A stretch of 64,000 nt of DNA from JSC-12 sp033764965 (GTDB lineage Bacteria > Cyanobacteriota > Cyanobacteriia > Leptolyngbyales > Leptolyngbyaceae), in the NCBI GenBank assembly GCA_033764965.1, contig JANRIN010000336.1, positions 1 to 64,000 of the forward strand, written 5' to 3'. Shown piece after piece: positions 16,131-23,927 of this stretch. Made by a program: the position numbers and the translations under genes. A model generated the notes under the pieces. The model saw nothing but the letters and a program-made list of their open reading frames with translations. It searched no databases and had not been told where the DNA came from. Numbering within the stretch: position 1 is the stretch's first letter; each line of letters opens with the position of its first letter.

Positions 16131-18290
16131 AGATGTTCCTTGATCTGGTTTGATGAAAGACATTGATGTTGCTGCCGCCCTTCGGCGTTGAGTGGATCTT
16201 AAAACTTTAACTTTGTAAGGATCAGCATCCTTCCGCCACACCACCCGATGTCCCTTCAACTCCGCACAGTGGTCTTCCAAACACTTCTGCCAACCTCGCC
16301 GATCGCGAATCTTTCCCAAATCATCCAATAACCCCCAATCCGCCTCCTGCCGACTCAGCTTGGCAAACCTCTCATAGAGCGGATAGTCTGACTGCACCAG
16401 CAACTCCTTCTGGTGCAACACAGGCAGGTTGTCCTCTGGGTCATAGTCTCGGTAGCTGACGTGCAGATCTTGTAGGTCAATCTGCATACTGGTGCGGAGA
16501 CAGGGGTGCGGGTCACGATCGAAGTCCGGGTAGAAAAGGTAGGTGATTTTGGGTTTGCTGGTGTGGAACTTGACCACAGTTGCTTCTTCAGGGCGACCGA
16601 TCGTGCGAGAAGCACAACCTTCGTAGAGCCGGAGCAGGGGATCAAGGGCATCCAGGGCAGAGACATGAACCCAGAGAGAGTTCGACAGCTTCTTGCCGAT
16701 CTCACTGGACTTACTCCGCTCCGCCATCACCTCCAAATTCCCCAGGCTCAACAGCATCAAATCGGCTGCGGTACAAGCTTGCTGATAGTTACCGAATAAT
16801 GCCTTGATGTCATGCTGAACGATGGGGGCGAGATGTCGCAGTTTTGGGCGAGTCCCAAAATGACTGAGGGCAAGGTAGACGAGCAAATCCTGACGGCGTT
16901 TCTCGCTGATGACATCCCATTCCTGAACCTCCGTTGCCTGGAGAACCACCTGGAAGGCTCTTCGTAGCGTTCCAAACTCTGATTGCAGTGCCCCAAACTC
17001 CTGAAGTTCCTCCTCAATGGGCAACCGTCCCCGGTCGGTGAAAAATGCCATCAGGGGAGCCAGCATTTCCTTATATTGCTCAAACCGCTTGACACTGGCT
17101 TTGACTCTGGGAGTCGTGGCACGCGATCGAAAGCGGGAGGCTCGGAAGGTTTGTGCCTGTGCCTCATCCCGAAAGACCAAGTAGATGCCCAACGCAACCG
17201 GAATGGCATCAACGCCAAGCACCTGGTCGATGTAGCTCTTGAGTTCCTCCTGGCTGTAATTCTTCTGGAACGTGTTGCGGCGAGTAATCACCCCATCGCT
17301 GTACGCCATCATGCCGCGCATTCGGTCTTCAATTAGCACTTGCGCCGCGACAATCAAGACCTTCCCCGCCAACCCCCAGGCTTTGAGCAATGCCTCTCGT
17401 CGCTCTGCCGGATCTTCGATGACGTTAATGATGTAACCCAGGTTGACAATATCAGCCGATCCACAGGGAGCATCAGGACGATAGTAGGGGTCCCAACCAG
17501 CACTGATATAGCCGCGATCGCCGATCCGCTCCACATCTCCCCCATGTCCACAGCCGTAGTCGAAGAAGGTAGTTTCAGGGGTAAATAATCCTGCTTCCAA
17601 CGCAACCCTTACAGGCTTAGAAAGCTCGTTACGGATGAGGGCGGCTTTGTGGCGATCGATTTTGGGCTGACTGATAACCGCAGTTCGGGAAGTCGGGCAA
17701 GCCAGGACGTGACCTTGAATTTCGATCCCACAATCGGTTAGCCGCTTTGCCCAACCCTCACGAGTTCCGATCTCCCGCGATTGATTCAGTAATCCCAAAG
17801 CTTCTTCCTGTCGCGTCAGTTCTGCAAAGGGTTGGTACAGGGGGTAGTCTGAAGTGACAAAGGTTTCCTTGCGGTGCAGAACAGGCGGATTATCTGTACT
17901 GTTGTAATTCCGCACACCGACCTGCGAGGTTACCAGGTCAACCTGAACACTCCATTGCAACGCAGGGTGGGCATCGGTATCAAAATCAGGGTAGGACAGG
18001 TAGGAAACTCTGGGCTGGTCCGTGCTGAACTTGACGAGGGTAGCCCCCTCCAGTTTCTTCAGCTGTTGGCGAGCCAAGTTCTCGTAATCTTGCAGCGATC
18101 GCTCCAGGGCAGGGAGAGCAGAGACATGAACGTAAAGAGCACCAGGGAGGCGTTTGCCAGTTTGACTGCGATCGCAACAGGCAATCAACTGATCAAAATT
18201 AGTCACGAAAACATGAGCCTGCGACGTGGTGCAGACCTCGCCCTTTGATCCCAGCCGTGTCGTGTCCATGCGTTTCCCCCAGGGTCGCAT
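16122..18290 (-). CDS. DNA phosphorothioation-associated putative methyltransferase
   Basis: 722 residues. The middle (about 215-400) carries a class I SAM-methyltransferase core, TTFFDYGCGHGGDVERI, with NLGYIINVIEDPAERREAL downstream, as in the Dnd-associated methyltransferase family. Unusually, residues about 38-195 and 515-672 are two copies of one module (LYVHVSAL.AL / LWVHVSALDAL; ATLVKF.T..P / ATVVKFHTSKP; SYPDFDTDAHP / FYPDFDRDPHP; SDYPLYQPFA / SDYPLYERFA). Start 18290 is the longest; ATG 18269 has a GGGGGAA upstream and may be used. Likely modifies DNA or a Dnd component; transcribed toward the DUF5753 gene, which it overlaps by 9 bp. Confidence 0.85.
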   Translation of the reverse strand: MRPWGKRMDTTRLGSKGEVCTTSQAHVFVTNFDQLIACCDRSQTGKRLPGALYVHVSALPALERSLQDYENLARQQLKKLEGATLVKFSTDQPRVSYLSYPDFDTDAHPALQWSVQVDLVTSQVGVRNYNSTDNPPVLHRKETFVTSDYPLYQPFAELTRQEEALGLLNQSREIGTREGWAKRLTDCGIEIQGHVLACPTSRTAVISQPKIDRHKAALIRNELSKPVRVALEAGLFTPETTFFDYGCGHGGDVERIGDRGYISAGWDPYYRPDAPCGSADIVNLGYIINVIEDPAERREALLKAWGLAGKVLIVAAQVLIEDRMRGMMAYSDGVITRRNTFQKNYSQEELKSYIDQVLGVDAIPVALGIYLVFRDEAQAQTFRASRFRSRATTPRVKASVKRFEQYKEMLAPLMAFFTDRGRLPIEEELQEFGALQSEFGTLRRAFQVVLQATEVQEWDVISEKRRQDLLVYLALSHFGTRPKLRHLAPIVQHDIKALFGNYQQACTAADLMLLSLGNLEVMAERSKSSEIGKKLSNSLWVHVSALDALDPLLRLYEGCASRTIGRPEEATVVKFHTSKPKITYLFYPDFDRDPHPCLRTSMQIDLQDLHVSYRDYDPEDNLPVLHQKELLVQSDYPLYERFAKLSRQEADWGLLDDLGKIRDRRGWQKCLEDHCAELKGHRVVWRKDADPYKVKVLRSTQRRRAAATSMSFIKPDQGTSSF

Positions 18291-18328
18291 AGAATTCAGG
18301 ATAAAAGCTCACGCAAGAAAATACCACT

Positions 18329-19075
18329 ATGATGCTGCCTCCTTCCCCAACCCTCGATATTGAGGCGTTGAGTCGATTGTTCGATCGCACGACAAACTCC
18401 TACAAATATCTGTTCTTCCTGGGGTTGATGGATGAACTACGGCAGCGGCAGTTTGACGCAGCTACATCGATCCCGCTCAAAGACGTGGTGGTGGAGATGC
18501 TGGCGAGAGCTTGGAGGGTATACCACACTCACCAACTTAAGTTTGGGGCACAAGACCAGATTGCAGAGAAGCTGAAAGAGTTGGACGATGCCCTGCCAAA
18601 ATCCCTGTTCCGTGTCAGGGATGTCAGCCCAACCGATCTCAAGGGCATGATCCAGGGACGGGTTGCTGACTCAACCATTGAACTCCTGCGCTACGTTCCC
18701 TTCCGCCTGATTCGCCCCTTTTTTGAGGAGGAACTGCGGGGAGCTAAGGATGCCCAGGTCAATCAAAAGATTCTGGTGTTGTCCCAAGACGAGTTTGAAA
18801 CCCGCAAGCCAATCTACACCTTTACTGATGACCAGCAGGCGATCGTCCTTCACCCTGATTGGGCGACTTACCTGCAAGAGAACGATACCCAGATCCAGCA
18901 GTGGGCTTTTGATGCATGGGTGCAGTACATGGAGCGGTGCAATCCAGGCGTTGACCATATTGCCAGCAAGCTCCCACTGACGCTTCTGCTCCTGACGCTG
19001 CATTCAGGCGACTTAAACTGGCATCGCCATCTAGCCCATGTCCTGAGCCTATTTGATACCAACATCGCCAGTTAA
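18329..19075 (+). CDS. Uncharacterised protein, HNH-nuclease N-terminal-like
   Basis: 248 residues. The opening LSRLFDRTTNSYKYLFFLGLMDEL resembles the N-terminal helical part of some HNH restriction-type endonucleases, and the C-terminus WHRHLAHVLSLFD ends before any Cys/His cluster or HNH motif would appear. It is therefore either a stand-alone domain or a truncated nuclease. It starts 38 bp from the divergent methyltransferase gene, so the two share a promoter region and probably belong to the same Dnd island. Confidence 0.5.
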   Translation: MMLPPSPTLDIEALSRLFDRTTNSYKYLFFLGLMDELRQRQFDAATSIPLKDVVVEMLARAWRVYHTHQLKFGAQDQIAEKLKELDDALPKSLFRVRDVSPTDLKGMIQGRVADSTIELLRYVPFRLIRPFFEEELRGAKDAQVNQKILVLSQDEFETRKPIYTFTDDQQAIVLHPDWATYLQENDTQIQQWAFDAWVQYMERCNPGVDHIASKLPLTLLLLTLHSGDLNWHRHLAHVLSLFDTNIAS

Positions 19076-19218
19076 AGCATTCTTTAGCGATCCCAGCTAT
19101 CTACGTCATTCCACAAACTGGCTCAGAACCTAGAATCTTGCTGAAGGACAGGCAAGCCATTTGGCTACACTTAACCCCTAACCAGCTTGAAGAACTCATC
19201 GTAAATAGTTGTTCTTAA
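19060..19218 (+). pseudogene. Possible gene fragment after the HNH-like gene
   Basis: A frame different from the preceding gene encodes IPAIYVIPQTGSEPRILLKD followed by RQAIWLHLTPNQLEELIVN and then TAA at 19216. It has the composition of a real protein C-terminus, but no start or upstream body is seen (TGA at about 19045). Could be a remnant of a deleted gene. Confidence 0.3.
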
Positions 19219-19321
19219 GGTAAGCCTGTACTATCCTGGGCTACAAGAATGTATTGCTTGAAAGCTCAAAAACTGCCAACACCTCAAGCAGACAACCAAA
19301 TTCCTAGCAGAGATCAACGGA

Positions 19322-19708
19322 ATGCCTATATTCCAGTTTCAGATTGTAGCGAAAACTGAGGCGGAAGCTCAGCAATTCATGGAAGCTGTTGAAGCTGAAG
19401 ATCCTGGTATTGAGGAATGGGAGTATAACGTTGGTACTCCCCAAGAGCTTGTTGAGTGCTACGGCTTTGGGGTAACACACTATTCACCGAAGCAGCTTCA
19501 AAAACTTGCTGATGAGATGGGAGTCGTCCTTGCTTACGCTGAGAATCAGGAAGAAGCTGATGAGCGGGATGATGAGCTTGTGCAGAGGGTACTCAAAGCT
19601 CACCAAATCGTCGCCAAGATGAACCTTTCTTCGGATGGGGAAATTCTTCATCAAATGTTTCTGACTTGCCAGAAATTGCTTGAAGACCCCAGTTACGGCG
19701 AGGAGTAA
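19322..19708 (+). CDS. Hypothetical acidic protein
   Basis: 128 residues, strongly acidic, mainly helical by composition. N-terminal beta strand MPIFQFQIVAKTEAEAQQF, then a helix with SPKQLQKLADEMGVVLAYAE and a highly charged EEADERDDELVQRVLKAHQ. I do not recognise a family. It lies between two Dnd-associated genes on the same strand but about 250-300 bp from each, so probably separately expressed. Confidence 0.55.
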   Translation: MPIFQFQIVAKTEAEAQQFMEAVEAEDPGIEEWEYNVGTPQELVECYGFGVTHYSPKQLQKLADEMGVVLAYAENQEEADERDDELVQRVLKAHQIVAKMNLSSDGEILHQMFLTCQKLLEDPSYGEE

Positions 19709-19902
19709 AGACAGGTATATTGTTCCTGCATTCGAGTAGCTGAACTGCCCCCTACCGCAATGTTGGCGCACAATTCAGCCTACTTACCCAAAGTATTAGC
19801 TCCAACATTTGCTGGATGAGCCATTTGGGAATTATAGTTCGCTTATACTACCTAATGCAATAAAATCAATTTAGAGCTAGAATTCTCATTCTGAGGGTTA
19901 TT

Positions 19903-19918
19903 CCACTAGATATAGTGG
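19903..19918. promoter_or_regulatory. Dyad CCACTA-GATA-TAGTGG upstream of the PP-loop gene
   Basis: A perfect 6-bp-arm inverted repeat about 90 bp before the start at 20007, in the 298-bp gap after 19708. Placed as an operator; the regulator is unknown, though the HARE-HTH protein at 21231 or DndB are candidates. Confidence 0.35.
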
Positions 19919-20006
19919 TATCCGATTCAGTGAGCAAAACGTGTGTTGGAGATGAGGGCTTCGGTAGCGCAAAGCTTTCGTTTCGTTTATTGGGTGGGGA
20001 TAGGAA

Positions 20007-21206
20007 GTGATGAGAACACTAAGTCTATTTGACGAAGAGCGGCTGTCACTGCCCAAAGCGATCGCGCTGTCGATTGAATCGCTACAACACTACGGCTCAT
20101 TCTACAAGCATTGGGCGATCGCCTTCTCTGGCGGCAAAGACTCCTCCGCAACCGTCACCCTGATCGCCAACCTGATTGAGACAGGTCAGATTCCTAGACC
20201 AGAGAGCCTAACAATCCTATACGCAGATACCCGCCAAGAACTACCCCCGCTTCACCTGGCAGCAATGGGCATTTTGAAGGAACTGGAGCAGCGAGGGTTC
20301 GATACTCGTGTAGTCTTACCGGATCTGGACTACCGCTACTTTGTGTATATGTTGGGTCGGGGAGTGCCGCCACCATCGAACACCTTTCGCTGGTGTACTC
20401 CCAAGCTCAAGGTCATGAGTATGGAGCGGGAACTGGAGAAACTTCGGGAAGAACGAGGCGAAAAGTTTCTCATGATCACAGGTATTCGCATTGGCGAGAG
20501 TGCTGCTCGTGACCAACGGATTGCCATTAGCTGCACGAAGGATGGTGGTGAATGTGGTCAGGGCTGGTTCCAGCAAAGTTCTTCAGGGGCGATCGCGGAT
20601 ACTCTGGCTCCGATCGTCCACTGGCGTGTCTGCCATGTTTGGGACTGGTTGCTTCAGGCAGATCTAGAGCTTGGCTTCCCGACCTTTGAAATTGCAAAGG
20701 TCTATGGGCAAGACGTTAGCGATGGAGAGGAACCCCTAAATGCTAGGACTGGCTGTATCGGGTGTCCTCTGGTACAGAAGGATGCTGCCCTCGATCGCGT
20801 TGTATCCCAACCAGAATGGGCTTATCTAGCACCTCTACAGAAGCTCAGACCTTTATATTGGGAGGTCAAGAAGCCCCAGTATCGTCATCGAAAGCATGAG
20901 GAGCGCAACAAAGACGGGCGCTTAACAGTAAAACAGGGGAGGCTTGGTCCCTTAACTCTCGATACTCGGCGCTGGATGCTAGCAGAAGTTTTAGCAATTC
21001 AAGAAGAGGTCAATCAGGTAGCGGTTGTTCAAAACCGTCCTACTATTAGCTTGATCAACAATGAAGAATTAGCTCGAATTAAAGAGCTAATCGATGCAAA
21101 TACTTATCCCGAAAAATGGGATGGTACAGAGCCAACAGGAGATGTCATGCTACCTGAGATTTTCCCAGATGGAAGCGTACAACATCTCTTGTTCAGTGAT
21201 TACTAA
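20007..21206 (+). CDS. PAPS reductase/DndC-like PP-loop sulfurtransferase
   Basis: 399 residues. PP-loop SGGKDSS follows HWAIAF; further family marks are FRWCTPKLKV, the GIRIGESAARDQR segment and GCIGCPLV, whose cysteines could carry an Fe-S cluster. This is the DndC/PAPS-reductase architecture but a different gene from the DndC domain at 23928-27674. Ribosome-binding site GGAAG lies 5 nt before the ATG. Followed 24 bp later by a HARE-HTH gene. It may activate sulfur for a second modification chemistry or be an auxiliary Dnd factor. Confidence 0.82.
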   Translation: MMRTLSLFDEERLSLPKAIALSIESLQHYGSFYKHWAIAFSGGKDSSATVTLIANLIETGQIPRPESLTILYADTRQELPPLHLAAMGILKELEQRGFDTRVVLPDLDYRYFVYMLGRGVPPPSNTFRWCTPKLKVMSMERELEKLREERGEKFLMITGIRIGESAARDQRIAISCTKDGGECGQGWFQQSSSGAIADTLAPIVHWRVCHVWDWLLQADLELGFPTFEIAKVYGQDVSDGEEPLNARTGCIGCPLVQKDAALDRVVSQPEWAYLAPLQKLRPLYWEVKKPQYRHRKHEERNKDGRLTVKQGRLGPLTLDTRRWMLAEVLAIQEEVNQVAVVQNRPTISLINNEELARIKELIDANTYPEKWDGTEPTGDVMLPEIFPDGSVQHLLFSDY

Positions 21207-21230
21207 TACTTATTTCATTCAGTAAAAACT

Positions 21231-21488
21231 ATGGAAAAACTGACAATCGCACAAGCTGTAGTTGAAGTGTTGAAAGCGGCTAAACAACCTATGTCTGCGG
21301 CTGAAATCACCCAGATAATGCTGGATAAGAAACTGTATGATTTTAGTGCCAAAGATCCTAAAAGTATTGTTCGAGGAGCGATTGAGCGGCGTTGTGAGGG
21401 ACTAAACCGGAAGGACTCTATAAATCCTCCTTACTTTAAGAAGATATCAGATGGAAAGTACACGCTAATAGAAGTTACGTCGCAGTAG
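21231..21488 (+). CDS. HARE-HTH winged-helix protein
   Basis: 85 residues made up of one HARE-HTH domain: TIAQAVVEVLKAAKQPMSAAEITQIM, then KDPKSIVRGAIERRC and KKISDGKYTLIE. HARE-HTH domains are common at the ends of restriction and DNA-modification proteins, where they recruit or sense modified DNA. Here it is free-standing and cotranscribed (24-bp gap) with the PP-loop sulfurtransferase, suggesting that it guides or regulates that enzyme. Confidence 0.8.
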   Translation: MEKLTIAQAVVEVLKAAKQPMSAAEITQIMLDKKLYDFSAKDPKSIVRGAIERRCEGLNRKDSINPPYFKKISDGKYTLIEVTSQ

Positions 21489-21584
21489 CCTTCAAGGAAC
21501 AAATGAGAAGGCAATACTAGCGTCTAAGCTAAGTGGCAAGCTCTAAAAAGACAATCATAAGATACTACAACAGCCACAGTAGAC

Positions 21585-22337
21585 TCAACGCGTTGTGGTA
21601 GCTCGTCGATATTTTTTCACATAGTAACGGCTTAAACTGCGTCTACTTATTCTTGAACTGCGTCTACTTGTTATAAGCACTTCTCGATCATAATAATCTT
21701 GCCCACTTATTCCCTTACCTACCCAAAAAAGTGGGGCTTTAGACTTATCTACACGTAGAAAAATATTTAGCCACTTTTCAGGCAAGCAGTTGTCTTTATC
21801 AGTGATAGTTGAACTAATTTTATCAATACTCAGAATCTGACTGTAGGAACTCAAGAAACTCTGAAATGCATCCTCGTCATAGTCATTAAAAAAACGACCA
21901 TCTTTATCTATTCTTTCTCCATTACCAACCTTGAAAGATAAGTACCAAATTCCTCTATCCTTCATAGCGGCAATAAACTTTTCAAATACCAAACTCATCT
22001 CTTGACGTGGTACATGTAAAAGCGAGGCTGAAGCCCATATTCCATCAAAGCAATTTTCAAAACTAAGATCTTGAAAAGGTATCAGAAAAGTTCTTTGCTT
22101 CGTAAGCTTGGAGCTAATACTTACCATCTCTTGGGAAGCATCAATAGCTGTGACATTGTATCCAAGATCTAAAAAGTGTCTTGCATCACGTCCTACTCCA
22201 CAACCAGCATCAAGAATATGCGCTCCTTTAGGCAAGCATCTCAAGAAGGGTTTGTACAAATCATGCATATCAATCGTTAATGTTCTCTTGCAATAAACAA
22301 GAGCATTGCGATTATAGTAGTCTACGGAGTCATGCAT
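21585..22337 (-). CDS. Class I SAM-dependent methyltransferase
   Basis: 250 residues. Motif I ILDAGCGVGRDARHFLDLGY, motif II VTAIDASQEMV, and the post-motif FDGIWASASLLHVPR define a small-molecule or protein type class I methyltransferase. The last 25 residues are very basic (RRSSRISRRSLSRYY), which could bind nucleic acid. End of the minus-strand Dnd block; its 5' neighbour is the membrane protein gene at 22523. Substrate unknown. Confidence 0.75.
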   Translation of the reverse strand: MHDSVDYYNRNALVYCKRTLTIDMHDLYKPFLRCLPKGAHILDAGCGVGRDARHFLDLGYNVTAIDASQEMVSISSKLTKQRTFLIPFQDLSFENCFDGIWASASLLHVPRQEMSLVFEKFIAAMKDRGIWYLSFKVGNGERIDKDGRFFNDYDEDAFQSFLSSYSQILSIDKISSTITDKDNCLPEKWLNIFLRVDKSKAPLFWVGKGISGQDYYDREVLITSRRSSRISRRSLSRYYVKKYRRATTTR

Positions 22338-22522
22338 GTTAGGACTTGCAGCTAAATCACTTGCTTCAAGCTAATAAATTCTAACATTATAACAAACCGT
22401 TAAGTAAAGGTCAAATTGCCATATTAAACAACTTATTTGCATTTGGAACAAGAAGGAAGCGATTAGATCTCAAAATGACAAAGATGGAGAGGTAAATATC
22501 TTCACAGAAACCTGGTAACACC

Positions 22523-23449
22523 TCATAATTTCAATAGGTTGTCTATCCAGCCAGGTGTAGATATCTTTTGCAACTCGTCTTGCAAAGCATTAATTCTACT
22601 TTGCACAGCTTCATCAAGAGAACGTGGATAAACAAGGGCATCAAAACGCTTATCTTCTCCGCTAATTTCCTCGCTAAATGCTAAGCGAAGAGCGCGAAAG
22701 TGAGCAATTGCCTTAGCTAAAAGATCAGCTTGATTAGAATCATCAATTAATCCGCCTTTAGAGGTGACTAACTCTTCAACTTTACTCTCTAGGTCAATGA
22801 TTTCTGCGATAATTTTCTTGTCAGCATCTGATAGATGAACTTGCTCACCACTATTATAAATTTTACTGGGATTAAGGAGATGAGTTAAAGTGCGAAAATC
22901 GCTTGGCTTTCCTTCTTTAAGAAAAAGATTAAACTCATAAATAGTCTTCAAATATGAGTTTAGCGGACCATAAAACTCATTAAGCTTTTTAGTTATTGAT
23001 TCCCTCCTTTCTTTCCGCTTACTTTCTGCCAAATTAGCCCTGTTGTATAGAAAAGTTAATAATCCTACAAGGAAAACGACACCGCTTGTTATAAGTGTTG
23101 AATAAATAGCTAAATATGGAGACTGATTTGTAGCGGTTTGTGACTGAGGTGTGTTAGAGGATTGATTCGTTGTAGAAGTGGCAGGTTGATTATTAACAGG
23201 TTGTGATTGATTTGTAGGGGCAATAGGTTGATTAGTGGCGGGAGATTGTGACTGATTTGTTGTAGGAGTAGCAGGTTGATTGGTATTAGGAGATTGTGGT
23301 TGGTTTGTTGTAGAGGTGGTAGCCTGAGAAGAAGTGATAAAAGATTGTTGAGATGGTATCTGTACAAGTTTAGGATCGATCGATTCAACTAGCGCAGTTG
23401 AGTCAGGTAGAACAGTGTTCAAATAAATAGTAATTAGGTAGGAATACAT
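22523..23449 (-). CDS. Single-pass membrane protein with T/N/Q/P repeat region
   Basis: 308 residues. Residues about 40-110 are tandem T-T-N-Q-x-Q/P repeats (units such as NQPATPTTNQSQSPATNQP), encoded by near-repetitive DNA at about 23140-23330. One membrane helix follows (LAIYSTLITSGVVFLVGLLTFLYN cut at about 115-138), then a basic KRKERRE stop-transfer and a helical cytoplasmic domain of about 165 residues. The N-terminal repeats would be outside. No known family. It follows dndE by 83 bp on the same strand, so it may be an unrecognised Dnd-linked membrane component. Confidence 0.6.
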   Translation of the reverse strand: MYSYLITIYLNTVLPDSTALVESIDPKLVQIPSQQSFITSSQATTSTTNQPQSPNTNQPATPTTNQSQSPATNQPIAPTNQSQPVNNQPATSTTNQSSNTPQSQTATNQSPYLAIYSTLITSGVVFLVGLLTFLYNRANLAESKRKERRESITKKLNEFYGPLNSYLKTIYEFNLFLKEGKPSDFRTLTHLLNPSKIYNSGEQVHLSDADKKIIAEIIDLESKVEELVTSKGGLIDDSNQADLLAKAIAHFRALRLAFSEEISGEDKRFDALVYPRSLDEAVQSRINALQDELQKISTPGWIDNLLKL

Positions 23450-23532
23450 ATCTACGCTCTCTTTCGCTCAACGAAAAGAAGTGGAAAAATTGGCTTGAAG
23501 AATCTAAAATTTTATACAGTTGTTTGTAATTC

Positions 23533-23916
23533 TCAATCTCGAAGGAGTTGGACTAAATTTTCGACTTTTTTAAGGTTGGGATCGCCTGCTAAGTAACCGA
23601 TTCCGCGATGAAGATGTAACCGGAACTGAGTAGCTAGGGTTTCTTTATCTGTGGGTAAGCCATCATTGTGACAACGTTGCTTAAGGGCAATGAGGATCAA
23701 GTCAGCCATATTTCCACCAAAAACCTGCCAATTCATTTCGAGATTGCTATCGGCTGGGATCGGAACTAGGGATGGAGGAGTGGGTTCTGATAAGGAGCGA
23801 CAAAGCGCCCAACGGCAAAGAATGTTCCATTGCTCAATCTTGGTAACGCGCTTGAGCTTGATGAGTTGGTCTTTAGCCGCTTGCGAAAGCTTAATGCGAT
23901 CGAGAGGTGGTTCCAT
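23533..23916 (-). CDS. dndE: DndE, DNA sulfur modification protein
   Basis: 127 residues, normal size for DndE. Recognised by the N-terminal IKLSQAAKDQLIKLKRVTKIEQWNIL-type helices, the SEPTPP segment, ..NWQVFGGN and the C-terminal HLHRGIGYLAGDP. DndE binds nicked DNA and works with DndC/DndD in phosphorothioate insertion. It starts 11 bp after the stop of the DndC-DndD fusion, so the trio is co-translated. Confidence 0.9.
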   Translation of the reverse strand: MEPPLDRIKLSQAAKDQLIKLKRVTKIEQWNILCRWALCRSLSEPTPPSLVPIPADSNLEMNWQVFGGNMADLILIALKQRCHNDGLPTDKETLATQFRLHLHRGIGYLAGDPNLKKVENLVQLLRD

Positions 23917-23927
23917 AAATCAGGGGT

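Noticed and set aside
23110..23388. 92-codon alternative frame over the T/N/Q/P repeats
   Set aside because: Leu/Asn-rich shadow of the repetitive DNA in another frame; the 308-residue frame has a membrane helix and a normal downstream domain.
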